Below, piece after piece: positions 53,090 to 62,341 of a stretch of DNA of 64,000 bases; the first letter of the stretch is position 1; every line of letters begins with the position of its first letter. The position numbers and the translations under genes were made by a program. The notes under the pieces are model-generated. The model saw nothing but the letters and a program-made list of their open reading frames with translations, did no database searches and had not been told where the DNA came from. Source of the DNA: Massilia mucilaginosa. GTDB taxonomy: Bacteria > Pseudomonadota > Gammaproteobacteria > Burkholderiales > Burkholderiaceae_D. The stretch lies in assembly GCF_011682145.1 (NCBI RefSeq), contig NZ_WHJH01000027.1, forward strand, positions 18,253 to 82,252, in the 5' to 3' direction.

Positions 53090-53722
53090 TCAGTCGAGCA
53101 GGTTGTTCTTCATGGCGTAATAGGTCAGGTCGCTGTTCGACTGCAAACCCATTTTTTCCATGATCCGGGTGCGGTAGGTCGACACGGTCTTGATGGAGAG
53201 CGACAGCGCCACGCCGATGTCGGACACGGTTGCGCCCTTGGCCAGGCGCAGGAACACCTGGAACTCGCGGTCCGACAACTCGGTATGGAGCGCCGTGTTG
53301 GGATCGCGGTCGAAGCTCTGCGCCAGCAGTTCGCCGACCGTGGAACTGACGTAGCGGCGGCCCTGGAACACGGTACGCACCGCGGTCTTGAGCTCGTCGG
53401 CTTCGCATTCCTTGTTGAGGTAGCCGTTGGCGCCCATCTTGAACAGGTTCAGCGCATATTGCTGCGCCGGATAGCCGGACAGGATCAGCACCGGCAGGTT
53501 CGGCTGCCCCTGGCGAATGGTGCGCAGGATATCGATCCCGCTCTGGTCCGGCATGGCGATGTCGAGCAGCAGCACGTCGCAAATTTCGCGGCGCGCGATG
53601 TCCAGCGCTTCGCGCCCGGTGGCCCCTTCGGCCACGACATCGAAGTCGGGTGACGAAGAAAAAATCTGTTTGAAACCTGCACGTACTATCTGGTGATCGT
53701 CACATATGGCAACGCGTATCAT
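53090..53722 (-). CDS. NarL/FixJ-family response regulator
   Basis: The 210-residue regulator has a receiver with acidic pocket ICDDHQIVRAGF, phospho-Asp in VLLLDIAMPDQSG at about residue 54, and Lys in NGYLNKECEADEL. A LuxR-type helix-turn-helix follows: LSDREFQVFLRLAKGATVSD and SIKTVSTYRTRIMEKMGL. It is transcribed before the CHASE3 kinase gene. The pair are separated by about 195 bases that hold no evident gene. Confidence 0.95.
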   Translation of the reverse strand: MIRVAICDDHQIVRAGFKQIFSSSPDFDVVAEGATGREALDIARREICDVLLLDIAMPDQSGIDILRTIRQGQPNLPVLILSGYPAQQYALNLFKMGANGYLNKECEADELKTAVRTVFQGRRYVSSTVGELLAQSFDRDPNTALHTELSDREFQVFLRLAKGATVSDIGVALSLSIKTVSTYRTRIMEKMGLQSNSDLTYYAMKNNLLD

Positions 53723-53870
53723 TGTCTTCCCTTAAATTATCCTTGCATAGGAAAGAGCCGAGGCGAACCGCGCGCCCGGCACTGCGCATGCGTTAGTATT
53801 CTAGCACTCTGGCTGTTCAGTACAAACACGTATGACGCGCCGCGCGGCCCCGCCCGCTCAGATGGGCTCG

Positions 53871-53897
53871 AACAAACAGGGGGCGCGAAGCCCCCTG
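53871..53897 (-). terminator. Intrinsic terminator of the thrS-to-merR cluster
   Basis: On the minus strand the stem CAGGGGG with CCCCCTG, mismatched only at its loop, is followed by TTTGTT. It lies 28 bases past the merR-type stop. It ends the long minus-strand translation cluster. Confidence 0.8.
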
Positions 53898-53925
53898 CAA
53901 TGTGCCACGGGACCTCGCCGCCGTC

Positions 53926-54336
53926 CTAAGTGCCTTTGAGCACGGCCAGGATGGCGAGCAGTTCGCTGCGGATCAGGGCGCGGTCGATCTCGGGCGGCGC
54001 CGCCACGGCATCTTGCTCCGGGCCGGCGTCGGCATCGGGTGGCGCCAGCAGCGCGCCGATGCGGCTATCGAGTTTATTGCGCGCACCACTGATCGTAAAG
54101 CCTTGTTCGTACAACAGTTCGCGGATACGACGGATCAGCAACACCTCGTGGTGCTGGTAATAGCGGCGGTTTCCACGTCGTTTGACCGGTTTAAGCTGGG
54201 TAAATTCCTGCTCCCAGTAGCGAAGTACGTGCGGTTTGACGCCGCACAACTCGCTCACTTCGCCGATCGTGAAATAGCGCTTGGCCGGGATGGCCGGCAG
54301 CACGATCAGCTCGGACTTGCTCGCACGATCATTCAT
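53926..54336 (-). CDS. MerR-family transcriptional regulator
   Basis: The 136-residue protein has a MerR-type winged helix, RYFTIGEVSELCGVKPHVLRYWEQEF, at residues about 19-44. The wing is KPVKRRGNRRYYQ, followed by a short helix and an acidic Ala/Pro tail. It has no effector-binding Cys. It starts eight bases after ihfA stops and is conserved in this place in many proteobacteria. Its target is unknown to me. Confidence 0.92.
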   Translation of the reverse strand: MNDRASKSELIVLPAIPAKRYFTIGEVSELCGVKPHVLRYWEQEFTQLKPVKRRGNRRYYQHHEVLLIRRIRELLYEQGFTISGARNKLDSRIGALLAPPDADAGPEQDAVAAPPEIDRALIRSELLAILAVLKGT

Positions 54337-54344
54337 GGGTCAGT

Positions 54345-54692
54345 TCAGGCGGCGCGCGCCATCGGGCTGGTTTCTTCGACCATGCCTTTGAGCTTCTGGC
54401 TGGCGTGAAAGGTCACGACGCGGCGCGCCGTGATCGGAATTTCTTCGCCGGTCTTGGGATTGCGGCCGGGGCGCTGCGGCTTGTCGCGCAGCTGGAAGTT
54501 GCCGAAGCCCGACAACTTCACCGCTTCGCCACGCTCGAGCGCGTTCCTGATCTCGTCGAAGAAAGTCTCGACCATGTCCTTGGCTTCGCGCTTGTTCAGG
54601 CCGACCTGCTCGAACAGCAGTTCGGCCAGCTCGGCCTTGGTCAGGGTCGGCAGATTCTTCGCCGCATCCTGGCGAACCCTGGCATCCTGCAT
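54345..54692 (-). CDS. ihfA: Integration host factor alpha subunit
   Basis: This DNA-bending protein acts as a heterodimer with IhfB. The core [20 protein letters not shown] is followed by [27 protein letters not shown], with the intercalating Pro in GRNP and the arm [16 protein letters not shown]. At 115 residues it is slightly longer than E. coli IHF-alpha owing to an N-terminal tail. ATG 54692 has no ribosome-binding site. The frame remains open for about 80 bases further upstream with no ATG, GTG or TTG, so the true start may be a rarer codon. It lies between pheT and the merR-type gene, as usual. Confidence 0.93.
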   Translation of the reverse strand: MQDARVRQDAAKNLPTLTKAELAELLFEQVGLNKREAKDMVETFFDEIRNALERGEAVKLSGFGNFQLRDKPQRPGRNPKTGEEIPITARRVVTFHASQKLKGMVEETSPMARAA

Positions 54693-54799
54693 CGCGCGGT
54701 GCAGGTCGGCTGCCAGCGCCGACTGGAGTACGGCGGAATCAACGTCGTTGTTATTAATTTTACAGCCCTGCCTCGTGTCGTTACTGCTGGTGGGATCGG

Positions 54800-57226
54800 T
54801 TATGAACGCAGCTTCGCGTCATGTTTCTGCTCAGCCGACGCAGCCAGCGCCTTCATGACGCCTTCGACCACATCGTCCTGCAGGGTGGTTTGAGTATCTT
54901 GCAAGCTAAAGCGGAAAGCAAGGCTTTTTTCGTCCGCCTCCAATCCTTTTCCGCGATATTCATCAAACAAAACAATGGCTTGCACAATCTTTCCTGCCGG
55001 ATTTACCTGCAATTCCGCAGTGAACGCATCGAGCAGGTCCTGCGCCGCCAGCGTGCTTTTCACGACAAAAGCGAGGTCGCGCGTGGCGCCGGGGAATTTC
55101 GAAATCTCTTCATATTTTGGCACGGATCGTTGCTGCAACGCAATGGCATCCACCTCGAAAAGTACCGGCGCCTGCGGCAAATCGTACTTTTGCAGCCAGC
55201 GCGGGTGCAATTCGCCAATGAAACCGATTTCCTGGCCGTCGAGGTCGATCACGGCCGAGCGTCCCGGATGCAGCGCCGGATGCGCGGTTTTCACGAAACG
55301 CAAGGTGCGCGGCGCGAACAGGGCTTCCACATCGGCTTTCACATCGAAATAGTCGACAGGCGCCGACTTGACCGACCATTGCTCGTCCAGCGCCGGACCG
55401 TAAGCGATGCCGGCCACGCGCTTGGGCTGGTCGAAACCGGCGATCGCGAGCGGACCATCGGCCGCTTGCGCATTGCGGCGGAAGATGGCGCCGACTTCAA
55501 AGGCGCGCACCCTGCCCGCTTTGCGGTTCAGGTTGTAGCGCACATTGGCAACCAGGGAGCCGATCAGCGAAGAACGCATCACGTTCATCTGGCTGGCGAT
55601 CGGGTTGACCAGCTTGATCTGGTCGGTGTTGTCGGCAAAGTCGGTTTCCCATGCGGAATCGACGAAACTCATGTTCACCACTTCCTGGTAGCCGAGGTCG
55701 GCCAGCTGGTGGCGCACGGCGAACAGCGAACGGGTGTTTTCGGGCGCGATGATCATCTGGCTGGCGGCCACCGGCGGCAGCGCCGGGATGTTCTCGAAGC
55801 CGTACACGCGCGCCACTTCCTCGATCAGGTCTTCCTCGATTTCGATGTCGAAACGGTAGGTCGGCGCGGTGACGGAAAACACGCCAGGCTCCTGCGTGAA
55901 CGGCAGGCCCAGGCGGGTGAAGATGTCGGCCACCATGGCGTCGCTAATCGGCACGCCGATCACTTTTTGCGCGCGCGCGGTGCGCAGAGTGACCGCTTTC
56001 GGCAGCGGCACGTTGACGATCTGGTCGTCGATCGGGCTGATCACGGTGTCGTGGGTGCCGCAGATTTCGACGATCAGCGCGCTGATGCGCTCGATGTGTT
56101 CGACGGTCGTGGCGAAATCGACGCCGCGCTCGAAGCGGTGCGCCGCATCGGTCGAAAAGTTAAAGCGGCGGGCGCGGCCCTGGATCGCGTTCGGCCACCA
56201 GAACGCCGCTTCCAGGTAAATATTCGTGGTTTCTAACGTCACCGAGGTGGCATCGCCGCCCATGATGCCGGCCAGCGATTCGATTTCCTGTTCGTCGGCA
56301 ATCACGCCGATCCAGTCGTCGACGTCCACGGTGTTGCCGTTCAAGAGCTTGAGGGACTCGCCCTTTTTGCCCCAGCGCACGTCCAGCGAACCATGGATCT
56401 TGTCCATGTCGAACACGTGCGACGGACGGCCCAGTTCCAGCATGACGTAGTTGGAAATATCGACCAGGGCCGACAGCGGACGCTGGCCGCTGCGCTCGAG
56501 GCGCTGGCGGATCCAGTCCGGGGTGGCGGCTTTGGCGTTCAGGCCGCGGATCACGCGCCCGGTAAAGCGGCCGCACAGGTCCGGCGCACTGATCTTGACG
56601 GGCAGGATTTCGCTGCCGTTGACGGCCACCTGGCGCGTTTGCGGCAGGGTCAAGGGGGTGCCGGTCAGGGCCGACACTTCACGCGCCACGCCCAGCACCG
56701 ACAGGCAGTCCGCCTTGTTCGGGGTCAGCTTGATGGTGAACTTGAGGTCGTTCAGCGCAAGGTAGTCGCGGATATTCTGGCCGACCGGCGCATCTTCCGG
56801 CAGCTCCATCAGGCCGCTCGTTTCCTCGGACAGTTTGAGTTCCTTGGCCGAGCACATCATGCCCTGCGATTCCACGCCGCGCAGCTCGCCGACCTTGATC
56901 ACGAACGGCTTGCCGTCCGCGCCCGGCGGCAGGATCGCGCCGGCCATGGCGCAGATGGCCTTCATGCCGGCGCGCACGTTCGGCGCGCCGCACACGATGT
57001 TGAGCAAGGTGCCGGTGCCGACGTTGACCTTGCACACGTTCAGGCGGTCCGCGTTCGGATGCTTGGCCACTTCCAGCACTTCGGCCACGACCACGTTCGA
57101 GAATGGCGGCGCGACCGCTTCGACTTCTTCCACTTCCAGGCCGGACATGGTCAGCAGGTGAGCCAGTTCATCCGAAGTCATCTTCGGATCGACCATGGTA
57201 CGGAGCCAATTTTCGGAAAATTGCAT
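54800..57226 (-). CDS. pheT: Phenylalanine-tRNA ligase beta subunit
   Basis: This is the large subunit of the alpha2-beta2 synthetase that edits and binds tRNA-Phe. The 808 residues start [13 protein letters not shown]. They contain the EMAP-like tRNA-binding domain (about 40-150, [20 protein letters not shown]) and the B3/B4 editing domain (about 210-380, with [13 protein letters not shown]). The B5 domain and catalytic-like core follow. The C-terminal anticodon-binding FDX-ACB domain (about 705-800) includes [13 protein letters not shown]. The gene lies 17 bases after pheS. Confidence 0.98.
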   Translation of the reverse strand: MQFSENWLRTMVDPKMTSDELAHLLTMSGLEVEEVEAVAPPFSNVVVAEVLEVAKHPNADRLNVCKVNVGTGTLLNIVCGAPNVRAGMKAICAMAGAILPPGADGKPFVIKVGELRGVESQGMMCSAKELKLSEETSGLMELPEDAPVGQNIRDYLALNDLKFTIKLTPNKADCLSVLGVAREVSALTGTPLTLPQTRQVAVNGSEILPVKISAPDLCGRFTGRVIRGLNAKAATPDWIRQRLERSGQRPLSALVDISNYVMLELGRPSHVFDMDKIHGSLDVRWGKKGESLKLLNGNTVDVDDWIGVIADEQEIESLAGIMGGDATSVTLETTNIYLEAAFWWPNAIQGRARRFNFSTDAAHRFERGVDFATTVEHIERISALIVEICGTHDTVISPIDDQIVNVPLPKAVTLRTARAQKVIGVPISDAMVADIFTRLGLPFTQEPGVFSVTAPTYRFDIEIEEDLIEEVARVYGFENIPALPPVAASQMIIAPENTRSLFAVRHQLADLGYQEVVNMSFVDSAWETDFADNTDQIKLVNPIASQMNVMRSSLIGSLVANVRYNLNRKAGRVRAFEVGAIFRRNAQAADGPLAIAGFDQPKRVAGIAYGPALDEQWSVKSAPVDYFDVKADVEALFAPRTLRFVKTAHPALHPGRSAVIDLDGQEIGFIGELHPRWLQKYDLPQAPVLFEVDAIALQQRSVPKYEEISKFPGATRDLAFVVKSTLAAQDLLDAFTAELQVNPAGKIVQAIVLFDEYRGKGLEADEKSLAFRFSLQDTQTTLQDDVVEGVMKALAASAEQKHDAKLRS

Positions 57227-57243
57227 AATCAGTGAACCTTGAA

Positions 57244-58260
57244 TTAGTTAAATTGCTTCAGGAAGCGCAGGTCGCCTTCGTAGAACAGGCGCAGGTCGTT
57301 GATCCCGTAACGCAGCATCGTCAGGCGCTCGAGGCCGGAGCCGAACGCGAAGCCGATGAATTTTTCAGGGTCGAGCCCGAAGTTGCGCACCACCGTCGGG
57401 TGCACCTGGCCGGCGCCCGACACTTCCAGCCAGCGCCCTTTGAGCGGGCCGCTGCCGAAGGCGATGTCGATCTCGGCCGACGGTTCGGTGAACGGGAAGT
57501 ACGACGGACGGAAGCGCACCTGCAGGTCGTCGGTCTCGAAGAAAGCCTTGACGAAGTTCAGGTACACGCCCTTGAGGTCGGCGAACGAAATATCTTCGGC
57601 GATCCACAGGCCTTCGACCTGGTGGAACATCGGCGAGTGGGTCGCATCGCTGTCGACACGGTAGGTGCGGCCCGGTGCGATCACCTTGATCGGCGGCGTG
57701 TGGGTGCGCGCGTAGCGTACCTGCATCGGGCTGGTGTGGGTGCGCAGCAGCAAGGGTTTACCGGTGCTGTCATTGCCTTCGATGTAGAAGGTATCCTGCA
57801 TCGAACGCGCCGGGTGGTTTTCCGGGCTGTTGAGCGCCGTGAAATTGGTCCAGTCGTTTTCGATTTCGGGACCGTCGGCCACATCGAAACCGATCGAGCG
57901 GAAGATTTCCTCGACCCGTTCCCAAGTGCGCATCACCGGGTGGATGCCGCCCGTGGAGCGGCCGCGGCCCGGCAAGGTGATGTCGATCGCTTCGGCGTTC
58001 AGACGCTCTTCGAGCTGGGCGTTGGCGAGCGCGTCGCGGCGCGCGGTCAGGGCGTTTTCGATCCGGACCTTGGCGGCGTTGATCAGCGCGCCCTGGGTCT
58101 TTTTCTGTTCCGGGTCGAGCTTGCCCAGGCCCTTCATTTGCTCGGTAATCTGGCCAGTCTTGCCAAGATACTTGGCTTTGGCGTTTTCCAGTGCGGCAGC
58201 GTCTTCGGCGGCGATAAAGTCAGCCTGTGCCGAGACGACAAGTTCTTCCAGGGAGTTCAT
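57244..58260 (-). CDS. pheS: Phenylalanine-tRNA ligase alpha subunit
   Basis: This is the catalytic subunit of the phenylalanyl-tRNA synthetase. The ATG at 58260 ([20 protein letters not shown]) matches the family start. An in-frame start 15 codons upstream is rejected. It has an N-terminal coiled-coil for tRNA contact (about 1-85). The class II core has motif 2 at [17 protein letters not shown] and motif 3 at [17 protein letters not shown]. The 338 residues are normal. It precedes pheT in the conserved rplT-pheS-pheT order. Confidence 0.98.
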   Translation of the reverse strand: MNSLEELVVSAQADFIAAEDAAALENAKAKYLGKTGQITEQMKGLGKLDPEQKKTQGALINAAKVRIENALTARRDALANAQLEERLNAEAIDITLPGRGRSTGGIHPVMRTWERVEEIFRSIGFDVADGPEIENDWTNFTALNSPENHPARSMQDTFYIEGNDSTGKPLLLRTHTSPMQVRYARTHTPPIKVIAPGRTYRVDSDATHSPMFHQVEGLWIAEDISFADLKGVYLNFVKAFFETDDLQVRFRPSYFPFTEPSAEIDIAFGSGPLKGRWLEVSGAGQVHPTVVRNFGLDPEKFIGFAFGSGLERLTMLRYGINDLRLFYEGDLRFLKQFN

Positions 58261-58384
58261 GCGATGGTTTTTTCCTGTTGAGCGGGACTGGCGCACGCGC
58301 CACAATCAAAAACGGGGCACAGGTTTGAACCTCTGCCCCGCTCTTTTCGCGCCACCCGAAGGCGGCACTTGCATCGATCATTGC

Positions 58385-58744
58385 TTACGCAGCGATCTTG
58401 GCTTTCACTGCTGCGACAATCGCGGCGAACGCCGGCTTGTCCATCACAGCCATATCGGCCAGGACTTTACGGTCCAGTTCGATAGATGCTTTTTTCAGGC
58501 CGTTCATGAATACGCTGTACGTTACGCCATGCTCACGGGAAGCGGCGTTGATACGGGCGATCCACAGGCGGCGGAATACGCGTTTCTTGTTGCGGCGATC
58601 GCGGTAAGCGTATTGGCCAGCGCGCATGACTGCTTGCTTGGCAACACGGTATACACGGCTGCGGCGACCACGGTAGCCTTTAGCTTGTACAAGAATTTTC
58701 TTATGACGGGCACGAGCTGTAACCCCACGTTTTACTCTAGGCAT
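58385..58744 (-). CDS. rplT: 50S ribosomal protein L20 (bL20)
   Basis: This is a 119-residue, highly basic assembly protein of the 50S subunit. It starts [20 protein letters not shown] and includes [20 protein letters not shown] and [15 protein letters not shown]. In many bacteria L20 represses the rpmI-rplT mRNA by binding its leader. It lies 27 bases after rpmI. Confidence 0.98.
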   Translation of the reverse strand: MPRVKRGVTARARHKKILVQAKGYRGRRSRVYRVAKQAVMRAGQYAYRDRRNKKRVFRRLWIARINAASREHGVTYSVFMNGLKKASIELDRKVLADMAVMDKPAFAAIVAAVKAKIAA

Positions 58745-58771
58745 AGTAACTCCTTAATGTGAGTGGTGAGA

Positions 58772-58969
58772 TTAAGCCGACGGCATCATACGCATGACGG
58801 ACTTGACATCCGCTGCATCGACGTTCGTGATTCCGCGCAGTTGGCGCTTGCTCTTGGTGGTTTTCTTGGTCAGGATGTGACGTTTGAAAGCGTGACCGGA
58901 TTTAACGGTTCCACCTGGACGCACGCGAAAACGCTTCTTCGCGGAGCTTTTGGTCTTCATTTTAGGCAT
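58772..58969 (-). CDS. rpmI: 50S ribosomal protein L35 (bL35)
   Basis: This is a 65-residue basic protein of the 50S subunit with the normal start [20 protein letters not shown] and the [16 protein letters not shown] segment. It is followed by rplT. Its ribosome-binding site lies within a perfect hairpin. Confidence 0.98.
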   Translation of the reverse strand: MPKMKTKSSAKKRFRVRPGGTVKSGHAFKRHILTKKTTKSKRQLRGITNVDAADVKSVMRMMPSA

Positions 58970-58976
58970 AGCAGTT

Positions 58977-58992
58977 CTGTCCTTCCGGACAG
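58977..58992 (-). promoter_or_regulatory. Hairpin covering the rpmI ribosome-binding site
   Basis: On the minus strand a perfect six-base stem, CTGTCC with GGACAG around GGAA, includes the AAGGA Shine-Dalgarno sequence of rpmI, eight to ten bases from the ATG. It could mask the site and take part in L20-dependent autoregulation. Confidence 0.5.
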
Positions 58993-58996
58993 CTCC

Positions 58997-59002
58997 ATTA
59001 TA
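58997..59002 (-). promoter_or_regulatory. Candidate -10 box for rpmI-rplT
   Basis: A perfect TATAAT on the minus strand lies about 28 bases before the rpmI start, and no good -35 is evident. In the 355-base gap 58970-59324 I otherwise see only the short palindromic repeat and the infC terminator. Confidence 0.4.
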
Positions 59003-59181
59003 GGATTGCAGGTGGCAACGCTGTGCTGCACTTAGATGCCTGCTTTCACATTGTCTTCCGCCAGTGAAGGAGGAAGCCGGAGATCATAACACAGAAATTG
59101 GCTGCAAATGCAAGCATATGAGGGGAATGTTGCTTTTGACACACTCGCAACGGGCATTTCCGCAGTTGCCAGCTTTAATAT

Positions 59182-59204
59182 CGTCGTCCCCGCGAAGGCG
59201 GGGA
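59182..59204. repeat. Short palindromic repeat, copy B
   Basis: CGTCGTCCCCGCGAAGGCGG closely matches the first copy (26306-26325 and flank, read on the opposite strand). It forms a stem TCCCCGC with GCGGGGA around GAAG. It lies between infC and rpmI. Confidence 0.65.
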
Positions 59205-59255
59205 AGACGACCCATAAGGTAGCGACACGAATACGCACTGTGCAACCCACAAAAC

Positions 59256-59290
59256 AAAGCGCCCCTGGCACTTGCGTGGCGGGGCGCTTT
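59256..59290 (-). terminator. Terminator downstream of infC
   Basis: A ten-base perfect stem, AAAGCGCCCC with GGGGCGCTTT around a 15-base loop, lies 35 bases beyond the infC stop. The T-run is cleaner in the plus direction, so it may work in both orientations. Confidence 0.75.
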
Positions 59291-59324
59291 TTTGCACAAG
59301 CTGCCTGGGCAGCCCGTTCTTTGC

Positions 59325-59846
59325 TTATTTCTTCTTCTTCGGCGAGAGGATCATGATCATCTGACGACCTTCCATCTTCGGGAACTGCTCGACCTGGCCA
59401 TACGGCTCGAGATCGGCCTTCAAACGTTCCAGCATGCGGAAGCCGATGTCCTGGTGAGCCATCTCACGGCCGCGGAAACGCAGCGTGATCTTGGTTTTGT
59501 CACCCTCATCGAGGAACTTCATCAGGTTTTTCAGCTTGATATTGTAATCGCCATCATCAGTACCCGGACGGAATTTGACTTCCTTCACGAGGATGATCTT
59601 TTGCTTCAATTTGGCTTCGTGCGCCTTCTTCTGCTCCGAATATTTGAACTTGCCGTAGTCCATCAGACGGCATACCGGTGGTTGCGCGGTCGGCGCAATT
59701 TCCACCAGATCTACGTTCGCTTCTTCGGCCAGACGAAAAGCCTCAGCCAGGCTCACAATGCCAAGCGGCTCGTTTTCCACCCCGGATAAACGCATTTCGG
59801 GGGCGGTGATTTCGCCATTGATGCGATGCGACTTGTCAGTAGCTAT
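59325..59846 (-). CDS. infC: Translation initiation factor IF-3, apparent ATA start
   Basis: IF-3 keeps ribosomal subunits apart and enforces proper start codons. The conserved N terminus [21 protein letters not shown] continues in frame upstream of the first ATG. The only suitable initiator is ATA at 59846, preceded by AAAAGGAAACAAC. It gives 173 residues. A 156-residue form starting at the internal ATG would lack part of the conserved N-terminal domain. Other signatures are [20 protein letters not shown] [11 protein letters not shown] and [14 protein letters not shown]. Rare start codons for infC allow IF-3 to repress itself; AUU is the well-known case. It lies 50 bases after thrS. Confidence 0.95.
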   Translation of the reverse strand: MATDKSHRINGEITAPEMRLSGVENEPLGIVSLAEAFRLAEEANVDLVEIAPTAQPPVCRLMDYGKFKYSEQKKAHEAKLKQKIILVKEVKFRPGTDDGDYNIKLKNLMKFLDEGDKTKITLRFRGREMAHQDIGFRMLERLKADLEPYGQVEQFPKMEGRQMIMILSPKKKK

Positions 59847-59896
59847 GTTGTTTCCTTTTAAAATCTGATGAATTAGCCGCGTCGAGATTTAACTCG

Positions 59897-61804
59897 TCAA
59901 GCTTTGGAATCGACCTCGTGTTTGAGGCGCTCCACCAGGGCATCGAGGGACATGACTCCCAAATCGACATTGCCACGAGCTCGCACGGCCACAGTGTTGG
60001 CATCCCGCTCTTTGTCACCGATCACGAGGATGTACGGCACTTTTTGGACGGAATGTTCACGTATTTTAAACGTAATTTTCTCGTTGCGCAAATCAGCGTG
60101 AACGCGGTACCCCAGCTTGCGCAACTTCGCCGCCACATCCTGGGTGTATTCGGCTTGCGAATCGGAAATATTGAGCACCGATACTTGCACTGGCGACAGC
60201 CAGAGCGGCATCGCGCCGGCGTAGTTTTCGATCAGGATGCCGATGAAACGCTCGAGCGAACCGACGATCGCGCGGTGCAGCATGACCGGCACCTGCTTGG
60301 TGTTGTCGGGCGCGGTGTACTCGGCACCCAGGCGGCCCGGCATCGACGGATCGATCTGCACCGTGCCGACCTGCCATGCGCGGCCCAGGCTGTCTTTCAG
60401 GTGGTACTCGATCTTCGGACCGTAGAAGGCGCCCTCGCCCGGCAGCTCGGTCCATTCCACATTGCAGGCACGCAGCGCGCTGCGCAGCGCCTCTTCGGCG
60501 ATATCCCAGCTTTCCTCGCTGCCGATGCGGCTGTCCGGACGCAGGGCCAGCTTGACGTCGATGTTCTCGAAGCCGAACGCGGTGTAGACTTCCATCGCCT
60601 GCGCGTGGAAGGCGGCGACTTCGCCCGGAATCTGCTCGTCGGTACAGAAAATGTGGCCGTCATCCTGGGTAAAGCCGCGCACCCGCATCATGCCGTGCAG
60701 CGCGCCGGACGGCTCGTTGCGGTGGCACTGGCCGAACTCGCCGTAGCGCAGCGGCAGGTCGCGGTAGCTCTTCATGCCGGAATTGAAAATCTGGATGTGG
60801 CCCGGGCAATTCATCGGCTTCAGCGCGTACGAGCGGTTTTCCGACTCGGTGACGAACATGTTTTCGCGATAGTTGTCCCAGTGACCGGTCTTTTCCCACA
60901 GGCCGCGATCGAGGATCTGCGGCGCTTTGACTTCCTGGTAGCCATTGACCTGGTACACATTGCGCATGTACTGCTCCACCTGTTGCCAGATGGTCCAGCC
61001 CTTCGGATGCCAGAAGATCAGGCCCGGCGCCTCATCCTGGAAGTGGAAGAAGTCGAGCGACTTGCCCAGCTTGCGGTGGTCGCGCTTTTCCGCCTCTTCC
61101 AGATTGTGCAGGTAGAGTTCCTGGTCTTCCTTCTTGAGCCAGGCGGTGCCGTAGATACGCTGCAGCATTTCGTTCTTGGAGTCGCCGCGCCAGTAGGCGC
61201 CCGCCACTTTCATGAGCTTGAATACTTTCAGCTTGCCGGTGTTGGGCACGTGCGGGCCGCGGCACAGGTCGGTGAAACCGCCTTCGGCGTACAGCGACAC
61301 ATCTTCACCGGCCGGAATCGATGCAATGATTTCGGCCTTGTAGTCTTCGCCGATCGACTTGAAGTAGGCGACCGCCTCGTCGCGCGGCAACACCGTGCGC
61401 GTGACTTTCTCGTCTTTCTTGACCAGTTCGGCCATTTTCTTTTCGATCGCCACCAAGTCTTCCGGGGTGAACGGGCGCTTGTAGGCGAAATCGTAGAAGA
61501 AACCATTCTCGATCACCGGGCCGATGGTGACCTGGGCTTCCGGATACAGTTCCTTGACGGCGTAGGCCAGCAAGTGGGCGGTGGAGTGACGGATCACATC
61601 CAGGCCTTCGGGATCTTTATCGGTGATGATGGCCAGATCGGCGTTTTGCTCGATCAGGAACGAGGTATCGACGACTTTGCCGTCGACTTTGCCGGCCAGC
61701 GCCGCTTTGGCCAGGCCTGTACCGATGCTGGCTGCGACCTGGGCTACGGTGACTGGGCCATCAAACTGGCGCTCGGAACCATCGGGAAGGCGGACTGAAA
61801 CCAT
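59897..61804 (-). CDS. thrS: Threonine-tRNA ligase
   Basis: This class II synthetase of 635 residues charges tRNA-Thr. The ATG at 61804 ([15 protein letters not shown]) follows AGGAG at good spacing, so a longer upstream start is rejected. Domains in order are TGS (1-65) and an editing domain (about 70-230) with [17 protein letters not shown]. The catalytic core has the zinc Cys in [10 protein letters not shown] and the class II motif 2 region [12 protein letters not shown]. The anticodon domain ends in [15 protein letters not shown]. Its leader contains palindromic element 3. Confidence 0.98.
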   Translation of the reverse strand: MVSVRLPDGSERQFDGPVTVAQVAASIGTGLAKAALAGKVDGKVVDTSFLIEQNADLAIITDKDPEGLDVIRHSTAHLLAYAVKELYPEAQVTIGPVIENGFFYDFAYKRPFTPEDLVAIEKKMAELVKKDEKVTRTVLPRDEAVAYFKSIGEDYKAEIIASIPAGEDVSLYAEGGFTDLCRGPHVPNTGKLKVFKLMKVAGAYWRGDSKNEMLQRIYGTAWLKKEDQELYLHNLEEAEKRDHRKLGKSLDFFHFQDEAPGLIFWHPKGWTIWQQVEQYMRNVYQVNGYQEVKAPQILDRGLWEKTGHWDNYRENMFVTESENRSYALKPMNCPGHIQIFNSGMKSYRDLPLRYGEFGQCHRNEPSGALHGMMRVRGFTQDDGHIFCTDEQIPGEVAAFHAQAMEVYTAFGFENIDVKLALRPDSRIGSEESWDIAEEALRSALRACNVEWTELPGEGAFYGPKIEYHLKDSLGRAWQVGTVQIDPSMPGRLGAEYTAPDNTKQVPVMLHRAIVGSLERFIGILIENYAGAMPLWLSPVQVSVLNISDSQAEYTQDVAAKLRKLGYRVHADLRNEKITFKIREHSVQKVPYILVIGDKERDANTVAVRARGNVDLGVMSLDALVERLKHEVDSKA

Positions 61805-61845
61805 GCTGTTCTCCTGAACGAAACTGCTATTTAAAGACAAACATC

Positions 61846-61981
61846 GCGGGCCTCGACAAACCGTAGCGAGCGGCGCGAGTTTCGTCCGAGAAGCGCAGCC
61901 GTACGAAGGTACGGTGAGCATCGCAGGACTTTCGCGTCCCGGGCGGAAATCGCGCCGCGCAGCAGGTTTGTCGAGGCCCGC
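61846..61981. repeat. Palindromic element 3, between thrS and tRNA-Val
   Basis: The 136-bp element has perfect 17-base arms, GCGGGCCTCGACAAACC at 61846-61862 and the complement at 61965-61981. The pairing extends imperfectly inward to about 50 bases. The centre is AGCGCAG, hairpin CCGTAC-GAAG-GTACGG, then TGAGCA. It lies 42 bases upstream of the thrS start and would lie in the thrS leader if transcription begins further upstream. Confidence 0.7.
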
Positions 61982-61993
61982 AAAAATGCGGAC

Positions 61994-62022
61994 GAAAAAA
62001 AACGCGGGCTAGCCGCGTTTTT
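61994..62022 (-). terminator. Terminator after tRNA-Val
   Basis: A ten-base stem, AAAAACGCGG with CCGCGTTTTT around a five-base loop, is flanked on the minus strand by a further T-run. It lies about 115 bases downstream of the tRNA and may act in both directions. Confidence 0.75.
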
Positions 62023-62137
62023 CATTTTGAGAAAGCAAAAGGAAGCACCTCGACTAGTGTCGCTGGAACAACTCCGTCGTAGTTCGCGGTGTCATAACCA
62101 TGATGCCTTTCTCTCTCTTACTCAGTACTACATGTTC

Positions 62138-62214
62138 TGGTGGGCGGTGAGGAATTCGAATCCCCGACCCCTTGGATGTCGACCAAGTATTCTAACCAGC
62201 TGAACTAACCGCCC
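62138..62214 (-). tRNA. tRNA-Val, anticodon GAC
   Basis: The 77-base gene folds into a full cloverleaf with encoded CCA (62138-62140). The acceptor stem GGGCGGT pairs perfectly with ACCGCCC. The anticodon arm is CTTGG, loop TCGACAT, CCAAG. The loop gives anticodon GAC (Val, codons GUC and GUU) with C instead of the usual U at position 33. The T arm has GGTTCGAAT-like GATTCGAAT. A strong promoter precedes it. Confidence 0.93.
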
Positions 62215-62224
62215 GAAGACCAGC

Positions 62225-62253
62225 ATTATAGAGAGCCATTCTCCGAATGACAA
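62225..62253 (-). promoter_or_regulatory. Sigma-70 promoter of tRNA-Val
   Basis: On the minus strand TTGTCA (62248-62253) is followed by a 17-base spacer and TATAAT (62225-62230), ten bases before the tRNA 5' end. Confidence 0.85.
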
Positions 62254-62341
62254 GCGCTTTTTCAACACGATGTTCAAGCGCTCAAAAGTACCCCGCCTGG
62301 CGACAGGGAAATGCGCTGGCGTTTTCTATTACACTCCTGCC

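Noticed and set aside
53735..53870. A second tRNA gene near the merR-type gene
   Set aside because: The GC-rich stem there is a simple terminator; no cloverleaf or T-loop sequence is present.
62050..62110. A CTAGTGTC motif resembling the end of palindromic element 1
   Set aside because: No second arm was found within the following 200 bases, so it may be a chance match or a solo remnant.
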